Source: Clostridium liquoris (GTDB lineage: Bacteria > Bacillota > Clostridia > Clostridiales > Clostridiaceae). From it: a DNA stretch of 64,000 nt. Shown here one piece after another: positions 36,632 through 44,195 of the stretch. Under the pieces are notes generated by a model. It was given only the letters and a program-made list of their open reading frames with translations, was not told the DNA's origin and did no database searches. The position numbers were made by a program, and so were the translations under genes. The stretch covers positions 1 through 64,000 of the forward strand of contig NZ_PVXO01000028.1 of the NCBI RefSeq assembly GCF_002995785.1. The letters run 5' to 3'. The first letter of the stretch is position 1; the number at the start of each line of letters is the position of its first letter.

Positions 36632-37999
36632 TTAAAACAATTCTTTTTCAAGTATTTCTATTATAGATTCAAAAAGACATTTATTGTTTATATCATGTGG
36701 ATCAGCTTTGATTCCTTGATATAATTTTTTCAAATCATTATTGATAGATTTAAAAGATGTATTCTTTATATTTCTATTTTCTTTGTCTTGGTAATCGTAA
36801 ATTGATTCAAAAGCAATTCGTTTAAAACGAGAATATTCTTTGTTTGTTGAGTCAGTTATATTTCTTTTGGAACGTTTAAATGTTCCATCTGGATTAAAAT
36901 TGTAATCATACATAAAATCGTTCATTTTGGGTTTTAAATAGAAATTTTCAAGAAATAGTTTACCGTTTTTACCTGTATTTTCGATAATAAGAAATAAGCA
37001 ATACATAAAATTATTCATATTGATTTTTAATAGAGTTCTGTACTTTTCTAAATCTATATTTTTTTCTTTTTTCATTTGTTCCCAAATAAGTTTTGCATAC
37101 CATGAAACAGGACAAATGTTATGTTCTTTCTCTTTTTCTTGTAATATTATAAAATCTTCCATTACAAGTCGATCCCTCTTAGCAGAATTATCTCCAGAAG
37201 CCATAGGTTGTAAGAATCGTGAATCGTGAATGAATCCTAAAGAAATAGGGCCGATATGGTCCGCAGAAGCACCTTTGAAGAACGAACTACCCATAAATTT
37301 ATTTGCTGCATGAATATTTCCATCACTCCAGTATTCATATGCCCGCCTATCTTTTGTATAAGTTTTCATATTATCAGCGTGTCTTCCTGTGTCTTGTACA
37401 CTTCTACAACAACGATTGTAAGTATGGAAGCCATCATAACGATCTGGAAAGTTTGACATTGCACCAGGACCACATAATTTAGAATTTCCACTTCTACAAT
37501 GAAGTTCAACTTCATCCATTAGTTTATTTAAAGGTAGATTTTGTTTGTTTGGTGGAAATTTTAATCTTTTAATGTAGATTTTTTTGATTTCAGCTTCTGA
37601 TAATCCTTGTTTTGCCAAAAAATAGTTAACATCATGTATGGAATCAAAAACATTATTTTTATATCCATAATTTTTGTTTAAATAGTTTATGAAATTTTTA
37701 TTTGGATAAATATATCTAATAGACATTGTTTTACCGCATATTTGGCAAACCTTTTCCTTTGTAGGATGCACCTCATACATTACTTTAGCATATACACCTG
37801 CTTCATTAGGTATTCCTAATTGATGTGCTTTATTTAAAGCCCACTGTATTCTTGCTTGCCCTATTTTGCTTTTTTTGGTAGCAATCCAAGCGTAAGTACC
37901 ATCGTTTCTTTTTTCAATTGGCAATCCGCTATAATTTTTGTGACGAACAATATCATCCATATATTTCATAAAATTTGGATGCCATATTTTTTCTGACAT
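36632..37999 (-). CDS. Alw26I/Eco31I/Esp3I family type IIS restriction endonuclease (HNH)
   Basis: 455 residues. The N-terminus (WHPNFMKYMDDIVRHKNYSG) and a CQICGK knuckle (about 85-90) precede a Cys/His-rich catalytic region with ELHCRSGNSKLCGPGAMSNF, NRCCRSVQDTGRHADN and SADHIGPISLGFIHDSRF followed by QPMASGDNSAKRDRL. The DH pair (about 247-248) and the Asn near 271 fit an HNH active site. I recognise this as the Alw26I/Eco31I/Esp3I family, which cleaves outside GTCTC-type sites. The convergent fused m6A/m5C methylase is the matching partner. The exact specificity is not readable. AAGGAGG precedes the ATG on the - strand. Confidence 0.85.
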   Translation of the reverse strand: MSEKIWHPNFMKYMDDIVRHKNYSGLPIEKRNDGTYAWIATKKSKIGQARIQWALNKAHQLGIPNEAGVYAKVMYEVHPTKEKVCQICGKTMSIRYIYPNKNFINYLNKNYGYKNNVFDSIHDVNYFLAKQGLSEAEIKKIYIKRLKFPPNKQNLPLNKLMDEVELHCRSGNSKLCGPGAMSNFPDRYDGFHTYNRCCRSVQDTGRHADNMKTYTKDRRAYEYWSDGNIHAANKFMGSSFFKGASADHIGPISLGFIHDSRFLQPMASGDNSAKRDRLVMEDFIILQEKEKEHNICPVSWYAKLIWEQMKKEKNIDLEKYRTLLKINMNNFMYCLFLIIENTGKNGKLFLENFYLKPKMNDFMYDYNFNPDGTFKRSKRNITDSTNKEYSRFKRIAFESIYDYQDKENRNIKNTSFKSINNDLKKLYQGIKADPHDINNKCLFESIIEILEKELF

Positions 38000-38041
38000 A
38001 AAAAGACCTCCTTAAATATATAAAATACTCTAATGCACCAA

Positions 38042-38069
38042 ATTATATTGTATCAGAGATAATGGTCAA
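38042..38069 (-). promoter_or_regulatory. Promoter of the type IIS endonuclease gene
   Basis: On the - strand, TTGACC (38064-38069) and TATAAT (38042-38047) are 16 bases apart, about 45 bases before the endonuclease start. The -35 box straddles the junction between the 14-bp direct repeat and the inverted repeat of the nested element, so insertion may have built or altered this promoter. Confidence 0.55.
38051..38064. repeat. 14-bp direct repeat, left copy, flanking the nested element
   Basis: TATCAGAGATAATG here is repeated exactly at 51250-51263. Three bases separate it from the left terminal inverted repeat; four separate the right copy from the right repeat. This looks like an old target duplication or a recombination scar. 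Confidence 0.6.
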
Positions 38070-38108
38070 TTGTAAAACTAAATTAGACTTTGTAAGGTTA
38101 AATTAGAC
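38068..38108. repeat. Left terminal repeat pair TGTAA..TAAATTAGAC
   Basis: TGTAAAACTAAATTAGAC (38071-38088) is followed by a second version TGTAAGGTTAAATTAGAC (38091-38108). Multiple short repeats at an end are typical of transposase sites of several IS families, including IS21. Related copies lie at 51164-51181, 51191-51208 and, inverted, 51225-51245. Confidence 0.6.
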
Positions 38109-38182
38109 CTTTTCAAAAAGCTACAAAAATACACAACTTTGAATAGTTTAATTCTTCAAAGATTAACAGGCACTCGCCCTAT

Positions 38183-38271
38183 CTCTCCATAACTCTCCAT
38201 AAGTGCTACCCGTATTACCTTTTTGGGATTTCTACTTTCCCTAACTCGGCCTATCACGCCATATCACGCCA
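38183..38271. repeat. Two pairs of tandem 10-mers, possible integrase arm sites
   Basis: CTCTCCATAA occurs twice in tandem (38183-38202) followed by GTG, and TATCACGCCA twice in tandem (38252-38271) followed by TAAGTT. Both pairs end in a shared CCATAAGT. Short paired direct repeats of this kind near an integrase can be arm-type binding sites. The stretch 38109-38300 carries no gene. Confidence 0.4.
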
Positions 38272-38295
38272 TAAGTTTAGTATAACAATAGTATA

Positions 38296-38337
38296 AAGAA
38301 AGAGCCTTGGCTGTTTGTTTCAGTCAAGACTCTTTTT
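38296..38337. terminator. Terminator at the end of the DUF6508 gene
   Basis: AGAGCCTTGGCTG pairs with CAGTCAAGACTCT apart from one mismatch, with TTTTTT on the + side and TTTCTTT on the - side. It would end the leftward nuclease-like/DUF6508 transcript. Confidence 0.55.
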
Positions 38338-38749
38338 TCTCATCTATCTCTTTAAGGCGATTAAGCCATTTTGTAATTGTACCTGTTTCAAAAAAGTATA
38401 GTAACGCACCCTCTGAAAACCTATCTGCTCGAATTGCACCCATAAGCAAGGCTGTAATACATTTTCCGTCCAAAGTAGAAGTATCAACTTCGCTCATGGA
38501 AACATTATCCCATTCGATTCCGTTTTCAAACAGAATATCATTGTAGCTGTAAAGGCCGTATTCTTGGTATTCATCAGCGAAAGTGTAAACATCATCTATA
38601 AAGTGTCTCACCATTCTGGAATAAGTTACATAGGGCATTTGTATAGGGCTCTCAATCGTTCCTTTGCTTTTGCTATCAACTATCCACTTTCCAAAATTAT
38701 CAGCTTCAAGAATAGGCAAATATGCGGTTAACTTTGTGTAGGTATTCAT
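38324..38749 (-). CDS. DUF6508-like protein
   Basis: 141 residues from ATG 38749, behind GGGGTGGTGG on the - strand; the frame is open upstream but without a start signal. It begins MNTYTKLTAYLPILEADNFG, and ITALLMGAIRADRFSEGALL and GTITKWLNRLKEID follow near the end. I associate this with the DUF6508 family, whose function is unknown. It is small, soluble and acidic. It follows the nuclease-like gene by about 28 bases, so the two are one operon at the integrase end of the nested element, a common cargo position. Confidence 0.6.
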   Translation of the reverse strand: MNTYTKLTAYLPILEADNFGKWIVDSKSKGTIESPIQMPYVTYSRMVRHFIDDVYTFADEYQEYGLYSYNDILFENGIEWDNVSMSEVDTSTLDGKCITALLMGAIRADRFSEGALLYFFETGTITKWLNRLKEIDEKKES

Positions 38750-38777
38750 TTTCCACCACCCCTTTAATAAGATACCA

Positions 38778-39332
38778 CTAAATAAATGAATGTGTAATTT
38801 CGTCAATGCGGTTTTCTATAAGGTAGTGACTCATATCACGATTTTCTGGACAACCCCTCGTTTGAAAAATAGCTTTGCTTGAATCAAAGCCAAAACCAAA
38901 CATTTTATCATCTTTTGTTGGGTCACGCCTTTGTTTAACCTCTGACATAAATTGCAACATTTCTTTATTCGTAAATGCGAGCATTATCGTGTCCCATTTA
39001 GTGCTTTTTGCACCTGCATTTTTAACATCATCAGAGTGCTTTGCATATATCCCGACCAGTATATACCAGTTTGCGTTTTGCTGAACAGGGAACCTATTAA
39101 ACCACAAGTAGAATGGATAGCCAGAATCTTCCTTGTCATTATAATATGTCCTGGACATTTTAACTTGAATAGTGTTGGCTTTGTTGCACCCATGGTCATA
39201 GCGATATAGCAATAAGTCAATACCTTTTTCCTGTGCCGAAGCAGGAATAAAAACAGAAGTACCTTTTATTTTTTTGGATAGATAATCTGCAACTGCAAAC
39301 TCTCCATACTGCATTGTAAATATTGGTTGCAT
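38778..39332 (-). CDS. Possible PD-(D/E)xK nuclease-like protein
   Basis: 184 residues from ATG 39332 (first Met followed by QPIFTMQYGEF); the frame continues to an ATG at 39371. The pattern GEFAVADYLSKKIKG, then KGIDLLLYRYD and TIQVKMSRTYY gives Glu, Asp and Gln-x-Lys spaced as in PD-(D/E)xK enzymes, and YLWFNRFPVQQNANWYILVG continues the fold. I infer a nuclease-like core; no specific restriction family is recognised. With the DUF6508-like gene it may form a small defence or stability module. The ribosome site is weak, so the start is uncertain. Confidence 0.5.
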   Translation of the reverse strand: MQPIFTMQYGEFAVADYLSKKIKGTSVFIPASAQEKGIDLLLYRYDHGCNKANTIQVKMSRTYYNDKEDSGYPFYLWFNRFPVQQNANWYILVGIYAKHSDDVKNAGAKSTKWDTIMLAFTNKEMLQFMSEVKQRRDPTKDDKMFGFGFDSSKAIFQTRGCPENRDMSHYLIENRIDEITHSFI

Positions 39333-39504
39333 TTTGTTCACCCTAACACTCTTGGACTTGCCAACAATCACTAACCCGTCAGCAATACCATTATAGCAGA
39401 GTGTAATACAAAAGTACAGTGTAAATTCAACTTATTATTGTGTCATAGTTTTATGTGCCTTGTCAATACTATAATGTAATTAAAATCAATGGAGGAATTG
39501 CATT

Positions 39505-39684
39505 ATGGAGAAATTTATCGTAACACCTAAAGAAGATAAATCTGTCACAATGACGATACGCATAGATAGAGCCTTGCAAGAGGAATATAACGATTTAGCA
39601 GCTAAAACGAATCGTTCTCGTAATGAACTAATCAGCATGGCTTTGCAATATGCCCTTGACCACATGGAATTGAAAGATGAATGA
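39505..39684 (+). CDS. Ribbon-helix-helix DNA-binding protein (CopG/Arc type)
   Basis: 59 residues on the + strand: MTIRIDRALQEEYNDLAAKT is the beta-strand and first helix, and NRSRNELISMALQYALDH the second helix, a classic ribbon-helix-helix. GGAGG lies nine bases before the ATG, and a TATAAT at 39470-39475 could be its -10 box. It is the only + strand gene here, transcribed away from the nuclease-like gene and converging on the integrase. It may repress its own promoter and the neighbouring cargo promoter; that is inference. Confidence 0.75.
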   Translation: MEKFIVTPKEDKSVTMTIRIDRALQEEYNDLAAKTNRSRNELISMALQYALDHMELKDE

Positions 39685-39693
39685 TGACTAAAT

Positions 39694-39724
39694 GAGAGCC
39701 TTTGGATTTTGTCCTTTGGCTCTC
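39694..39724. terminator. Terminator between the RHH gene and the integrase gene
   Basis: GAGAGCC (39694-39700) and GGCTCTC (39718-39724) form a 7-bp stem between two converging genes. It probably serves both directions, although no long T run follows. Confidence 0.5.
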
Positions 39725-39732
39725 TACTCATT

Positions 39733-41046
39733 TTAAGCGTGTATTTGTAAGAACTCATTTAATTTTACTGCAACTTCTTCTTGCTGTTCCTCAAAACTAT
39801 GAGCGTAAATATTCATTGTAGTAGAGCAGGTTGAATGTCCTAAAGTCTTTGATATTGCAATGATATTTACATCTATCGAATTAAGTAAGGTAGCACATGA
39901 GTGTCTTAAACCATGAAGAGGTATAATCGGCAATTCCTCTAAATTCTCAACTTTAGCTTTGTTTGGATTGTTTTGCACCCATTCATTGTAACGGTGTAAG
40001 TGCTTGGTAAAATACTGATATGGGGTTGTATGGCCCATTAGTTTACCGTCCGCTTGAATAAAGAGGTTGCCACCGTTGTTCATATCCCCACGCCATGCCG
40101 TACCATGTTGGAATCGTGTTTGCATATACTCCATACGGTATTGCTTTAAGAGGGGCAGTATATAGTCTGGAATCGTTACTGTTCTTACAGACTGTTTTGT
40201 TTTGGGTTCCTTATAATCAAATCCATTTTCCGTCATACCAACTGACTTTGAAATAGATATTTTCTTGTTCTTTAAGTCAATATCGCCCCAATGCAAAGCA
40301 AGCGTTTCGCCTTTTCTAAAACCACAAAATAGAGATATGGCAAAAAACACTTTGTATTGTGTCGGTACTGTGTAGGACTCCACATAATCGTTCACATAAT
40401 AAGGCTTTCCTGTATCGTCAATTCGTTTATGGCCTTTATAGGTTACCTCGTATGACATATCCAAAGATTTCATAAACATTAAGCCTTGCTTTGGGGTAAA
40501 GAACTTTAATCCCTCGTCCTCATCTTTTCTTTTTGGTTTTTGTGCGTCTTGGCATGGATTGTTCTCAATCATACTGTAACGCTTGGCTGTCTTAAATATC
40601 AGATTCAATACATTAGCGAATCTTTTTATTGTGCCTGTGGAATAGTCTGACACCAAAGTTTTATAAAAGGCTTCAATGTGCGGTGTTTTGATGTAGGCAA
40701 CTTTATATCCCTTAAAGTAGGGAATGATTCTACTTTCCAACACCTGTTTATATCCTGTGTATGTTCCATAGGCGATGTTATCTTTAACACTCTCAAGCCA
40801 CTTGTATGCAAAATCTTCAAATGACATTTTTTCAGCGTCAAAGTCATAACCGTACTTGATTTTATCTTCCATATCAAGGGCATATTTGAACGCTTCTTTT
40901 TCTTGTTGTTTGGGTGTGGCAGACTGGTTTACTGAATATGTAAGATTCTTCACCAGTTTATTGCCTTGTTTGTCATATCCTTGACAAATCACAATGCGAT
41001 ATACCACTCTACCGCTTTTATGTTCAACTCTCTTTACTGAGGCCAT
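39733..41046 (-). CDS. int: Tn916-type tyrosine integrase of the nested element
   Basis: 437 residues from ATG 41046 (AAAGGG upstream). An N-terminal AP2-like arm-binding domain (RVEHKSGRVVYRIVICQGYD), a SAM-like core-binding domain (MSFEDFAYKWLESVKDNIAY) and a catalytic domain with Arg in CGFRKGETLALHWGDIDL, HGLRHSCATLLNS, LGHSTCSTTMNIYAH and the Tyr within it. Length and domains match ICE, prophage and satellite integrases of the Int-Tn group. It should insert and excise the nested element with the excisionase-like protein at 42634. It is the last gene of an operon with a serine recombinase and a Cys-rich protein, behind a LexA box. Confidence 0.9.
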   Translation of the reverse strand: MASVKRVEHKSGRVVYRIVICQGYDKQGNKLVKNLTYSVNQSATPKQQEKEAFKYALDMEDKIKYGYDFDAEKMSFEDFAYKWLESVKDNIAYGTYTGYKQVLESRIIPYFKGYKVAYIKTPHIEAFYKTLVSDYSTGTIKRFANVLNLIFKTAKRYSMIENNPCQDAQKPKRKDEDEGLKFFTPKQGLMFMKSLDMSYEVTYKGHKRIDDTGKPYYVNDYVESYTVPTQYKVFFAISLFCGFRKGETLALHWGDIDLKNKKISISKSVGMTENGFDYKEPKTKQSVRTVTIPDYILPLLKQYRMEYMQTRFQHGTAWRGDMNNGGNLFIQADGKLMGHTTPYQYFTKHLHRYNEWVQNNPNKAKVENLEELPIIPLHGLRHSCATLLNSIDVNIIAISKTLGHSTCSTTMNIYAHSFEEQQEEVAVKLNEFLQIHA

Positions 41047-41048
41047 AT

Positions 41049-41690
41049 TTAACACCCTTTCTCAATTTGATTTTTGTAACGATAGAAGGTTGGTTTTGTC
41101 ATACCCAATTCACGCATAAGTTCAAAGGGCTTTTTCTTACCTTGCTGTACTAAGCGATAGTGGGTAGAAAATTCATCAAGACTCATTATTCTTGGCCGTC
41201 CATAGTCGTCCCATTCTCCACGAGCCTTTTTCTGTTCAATGCCTTCTCGCTGTCTTTTCTCTCTTTTCTCAATTTCAACCTGTGCCATGCTTGCATACAA
41301 CTCAATCATCATATTATTGATAGTCTCTAACATCATACGAGCCATTGAGTTTTCCATAGCTGATAGGTCAATCAATGTTGTGGGCAATTCTAACACCATA
41401 ACACGAATGCCGTTGTCCTTAAAGAATCGTAATTCTTTTAGTGTGGCTTCCTTATTTCGCCCTAATCGGTCAAGTTCTGTGACGATCAGCACATCACCAC
41501 TTTCAAGGATTTCCTCTTTCAACATAATATATCGTGGCCTGTCAAAGTCTTTACCTGTTCTCTGGTCTGTATAAACTTTGCTTTTATACAACTGGATATT
41601 ATGTGTTTTGCAATACTTGGTAAGTTCTGCAATTCCTCTGTCTAAGTGCTGGTCCTTTGTACTTGTCCTGTGATATGCTACATACTTCAT
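41049..41690 (-). CDS. Serine recombinase (resolvase/invertase family)
   Basis: 213 residues. YVAYHRTSTKDQ holds the catalytic Ser (about residue 10); TELDRLGRN and the MLETINNMMIELYASMAQVE helix E region are as in resolvases, and the C-terminus KPFELMRELGMTKPTFYRYK is a helix-turn-helix. Size fits small resolvase/invertase proteins, not the large integrases. It is followed by a tyrosine integrase in the same operon, an unusual pairing. It may resolve element dimers or invert a segment; the 13-bp inverted repeats at 41972/42016 could be sites. Confidence 0.9.
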   Translation of the reverse strand: MKYVAYHRTSTKDQHLDRGIAELTKYCKTHNIQLYKSKVYTDQRTGKDFDRPRYIMLKEEILESGDVLIVTELDRLGRNKEATLKELRFFKDNGIRVMVLELPTTLIDLSAMENSMARMMLETINNMMIELYASMAQVEIEKREKRQREGIEQKKARGEWDDYGRPRIMSLDEFSTHYRLVQQGKKKPFELMRELGMTKPTFYRYKNQIEKGC

Positions 41691-41908
41691 ACGGATTCCT
41701 CCTTGTCGTATAAATCACATGGACCACCGTCAATCACATCATTAGGTTTACATTCTTCGTACATTTCACATCGTGATGTATTGCCTAATATCTCTGTATC
41801 ATCATAACGATATAAGCAATCTTTGCACACTAAATCATTGTTTGTGATTCTTCTCATACAAAACTGTTCTGACCATATTTTACTCTTGAAGTAATTGTCT
41901 TTGTTCAT
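41687..41908 (-). CDS. Small Cys-rich protein, first gene of the recombinase operon
   Basis: 73 residues with six Cys: FCMRR, LVCKDCLYRY, SRCEMYEECKPND and GGPCDLYD. The spacing suggests one bound zinc. I recognise no family. Its stop overlaps the serine recombinase start by four bases, so it is co-translated with it. A perfect LexA-type box lies 22 bases upstream, so this is the first product expected after DNA damage. It could be a recombination directionality or regulatory factor; that is inference. Confidence 0.6.
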   Translation of the reverse strand: MNKDNYFKSKIWSEQFCMRRITNNDLVCKDCLYRYDDTEILGNTSRCEMYEECKPNDVIDGGPCDLYDKEESV

Positions 41909-41929
41909 CTGAACACCTCATTTCTTTAT

Positions 41930-41943
41930 CGAACAACTGTTCG
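41930..41943 (-). promoter_or_regulatory. LexA (SOS) box upstream of the recombinase operon
   Basis: CGAACAACTGTTCG is an exact CGAAC-N4-GTTCG palindrome, the Gram-positive LexA consensus. It lies 22 bases upstream of the first gene of the operon coding for the Cys-rich protein, serine recombinase and integrase. A TATGAT -10-like box on the - strand is near 41960. Confidence 0.75.
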
Positions 41944-41971
41944 TTTCTGATTTAATCATATCAGGCAAGTA

Positions 41972-42028
41972 TCAAAAAGTACACCTCTTTTTTGAGAATA
42001 ATCAAAAGTTTTATCGTGTACTTTTTGA
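41972..42028. repeat. 13-bp perfect inverted repeat with 31-bp spacer
   Basis: TCAAAAAGTACAC (41972-41984) and GTGTACTTTTTGA (42016-42028) are perfect inverted copies lying between the recombinase operon and the HNH gene. Candidates are a recombinase site, an operator or a transcription end. A similar CTACTTTTTGAAAC occurs near 49029. Confidence 0.5.
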
Positions 42029-42087
42029 ACCCTATTTTTAAGCCTTTAGAGATAGTATCAAATTTTATAAATTCTGATACCATGCAA

Positions 42088-42621
42088 TTATGCGGCCCGT
42101 TGGCATATCTTGGTGAATGACCAGACAAACCCTCTAAAATGCTCTCTATGTCCATTACAGCATTCTGCAACCCCTGTTCTAGCATAATGTGCTTGTTGGA
42201 CCTCTGTAATGCTGTTCCATACTTTCAGCAACACACCATCTAATGTATATTGATATACTCGCTTTGAATTACCTTTGCTGATTTTCTGATTTCGACTACC
42301 ATAATTGCAGTTTTCCTTTTTGGTGAGCGATTCCAGATTAGACAGGTTATTGTTGCTCTTAACTTCGTCTTTGTGGTTGATTTCTAACCCCTCTGGAATA
42401 GGACCAACAAATGCTTCATATACAAGTCGGTGAATGCTTTTCTTATATCTTTTACCGTCAATCGAATGCACCCACACCCATAAATAACCGTTATTATTGC
42501 TTGGAACTAAGAATCTATCAGACTTGGTATCGTATACCATTCCATCGTCAGAAATTTCATAACGAGGAAAGCTTTTTATTTTACTCCATTTTATTGTACC
42601 GTTCCTTTCGTCAGCGTTCAT
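42088..42621 (-). CDS. HNH endonuclease with NUMOD4-type start (homing-type)
   Basis: 177 residues. NGTIKWSKIKSFPRYEISDD with GYLWVWVHSIDGKRYKKSIH is the NUMOD4 DNA-binding module. HRLVYEAFVGPIPEGLEINH then KDEVKSNNNLSNLESLTKKE is the HNH nuclease core. The C-terminus VYQYTLDGVLLKVWNSITEV is a NUMOD1-type repeat. Such free-standing enzymes in phages and mobile elements cut DNA lacking them and spread by repair. It sits between the excisionase-like gene and the recombinase operon and may have inserted there. Confidence 0.85.
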   Translation of the reverse strand: MNADERNGTIKWSKIKSFPRYEISDDGMVYDTKSDRFLVPSNNNGYLWVWVHSIDGKRYKKSIHRLVYEAFVGPIPEGLEINHKDEVKSNNNLSNLESLTKKENCNYGSRNQKISKGNSKRVYQYTLDGVLLKVWNSITEVQQAHYARTGVAECCNGHREHFRGFVWSFTKICQRAA

Positions 42622-42633
42622 TATGCATTCCTC

Positions 42634-42873
42634 CTATTCCTGCACTCCGGTGTTGAGGAACTCAATAAACTTGTCAAAGTTGATGAGATACTTATTACCG
42701 GCCTTTATATACACAATCTGATTTTCTTTACACATCTTCCACAGCGTTTTATATGAGAAGCCACATTCATCCGCTACTGTCTGAATAGGTACCATACGAG
42801 GTATTTTTAGCTCTGTAACGTTGCTGATGGCTTCGATATTCTCAATTTTAGTTGTAGTATTTACATTTTTCAT
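42634..42873 (-). CDS. Excisionase-like small DNA-binding protein
   Basis: 79 residues: PRMVPIQTVADECGFSYKTL is a winged-helix MerR/Xis-like motif, and IVYIKAGNKYLINFDKFIEF the wing. Size and motif match the excisionase family of Tn916-type elements. GGGAG lies upstream on the - strand. It probably steers the integrase at 39733 toward excision. The 258 bases upstream (42874-43131) contain a short CCTATA/TATAGG inverted repeat and repeated CTCTGG words but no gene. Confidence 0.75.
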   Translation of the reverse strand: MKNVNTTTKIENIEAISNVTELKIPRMVPIQTVADECGFSYKTLWKMCKENQIVYIKAGNKYLINFDKFIEFLNTGVQE

Positions 42874-43131
42874 TATGATTGCTCCCTTTCCTTAGAGGGA
42901 CCAATACATATTCGACTGAACTGTTGTACTGATTACCCATGTTTGTATTTGCTCCGTCCTCGGAAACTGGGCTAATCATAGCGACCTATTTTATATTATT
43001 CTCAATTTTATGTTTATCCTCTGGAGTCACTGGTTGACTCTGGAAGGTCTTTGTCCTATACCTATAGGAATCATTACCTTATGACTTTAAATTAAATCTG
43101 GGTGGCTCTGGTTTCTTCTGGCGTATATCTG

Positions 43132-43815
43132 TTATGCGTTATCCTCGGTTGCATTCCAGTGAGTAGGTTTCTTTAAGGCATTGGCTTGTTTCTCTACGTT
43201 CCTAAAGTGGAATCCTTGCAAATACACAGAAGAAAGCGCTTGTTCAGCTTCTTTCAGACTGGTTTCTTTCATCCGCTCAAATGCTTGTTGTGCTGGGGTC
43301 TTGCTACCATCAAATGCTTTTTCTCTGAATCTTGCAGATACCATGTCAGCATAAGCAGGATATTTTAATAGCTCTAATACTGCTTTACTACCAACAACAC
43401 CAGAGTTAATGGTATTTGAAATAACTGTTGTGATTCCATTTTCATTGGCTGTGGTCTTGCTTTTTGGTAGCTTTGCAATGAGTTGAAGCACCTTGCTTTG
43501 TACCGCTTGCGAATCGTCCTTTTCTCCTGCATAGTCATAAGCCCAATCACGAATTTCATTTACTTTGTTGAGCATACGTTCATACACAAAGGTATTTTCT
43601 TCAATTAGTCCTTGCAATTTGCTTTGAAACTTCTCATAAATTCTGTTGGCCATAGTATTGTCTACTTTCCTGTAAATCGCAATAAAGTTTCTGACATCTG
43701 CAAGAAGTGTACGTACATCATCGACAGTCTTGGCAGCGTTAATCTGCGTAAAGAGATTGTTGTAGTTCTCAATAATACTTAATCCATTATTTGCTACTGT
43801 TTTTGTTTTGCTCAT
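43132..43815 (-). CDS. Uncharacterised protein of the nested element
   Basis: 227 residues from ATG 43815, behind GGGAGG; the frame is open further upstream into the neighbour's stop region. Mostly helical: NNGLSIIENYNNLFTQINAA, ANRIYEKFQSKLQGLIEENT, and a segment KTPAQQAFERMKETSLKEAE. No membrane segment or named family is recognised. It follows the DUF5681-like gene by four bases, so both are one operon. A structural or DNA-associated phage-like function is possible but not supported by a motif. Confidence 0.55.
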   Translation of the reverse strand: MSKTKTVANNGLSIIENYNNLFTQINAAKTVDDVRTLLADVRNFIAIYRKVDNTMANRIYEKFQSKLQGLIEENTFVYERMLNKVNEIRDWAYDYAGEKDDSQAVQSKVLQLIAKLPKSKTTANENGITTVISNTINSGVVGSKAVLELLKYPAYADMVSARFREKAFDGSKTPAQQAFERMKETSLKEAEQALSSVYLQGFHFRNVEKQANALKKPTHWNATEDNA

Positions 43816-43819
43816 TGTT

Positions 43820-44179
43820 TTATTCCTCCCATTCATCATCTTCTAAATCATCTTCATCGGGTGAGGCTTTCATTACTTCGTCCCAATCTTCGTCATCTTC
43901 TGTTCTGTGTGGCACAACCTCAATCACAGTAGGAGTTGTTTCCTCTGTACCGTCTAACAGAAAAGCAGTATTTGCTCCATATGCTTTTTCTATGATGTAC
44001 TTACAAGCATTGAATCGGTCCTTGTTGTATCTGTCCTGTGAGATAGCGATAATGGATTCAAGGGCAGATACAGTAGACGATTTTAGCAATCTCTTGAAGT
44101 GCTCCTTTTGTGATTTCTGCTCTGCGGTTTGCTTAGGTCTGCCTTTTGGATTACCAGACCTGCCTTTCTCAAACGGCAT
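43820..44179 (-). CDS. DUF5681-like protein (small-terminase-like N-terminus)
   Basis: 119 residues beginning MPFEKGRSGNPKGRPKQTAE, the KGxSGNPKGRPK motif shared by DUF5681 proteins and some phage small terminase subunits. A helical middle (STVSALESIIAISQDRYNKD) is followed by a very acidic tail (EDDEDWDEVM and DDLEDDEWEE). The basic GRP motif suggests minor-groove DNA binding. In phage satellites a small terminase redirects packaging; whether that applies here is unknown. It is coupled to the 227-aa gene downstream. Confidence 0.6.
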   Translation of the reverse strand: MPFEKGRSGNPKGRPKQTAEQKSQKEHFKRLLKSSTVSALESIIAISQDRYNKDRFNACKYIIEKAYGANTAFLLDGTEETTPTVIEVVPHRTEDDEDWDEVMKASPDEDDLEDDEWEE

Positions 44180-44195
44180 ATAAAATCACTCCTTT

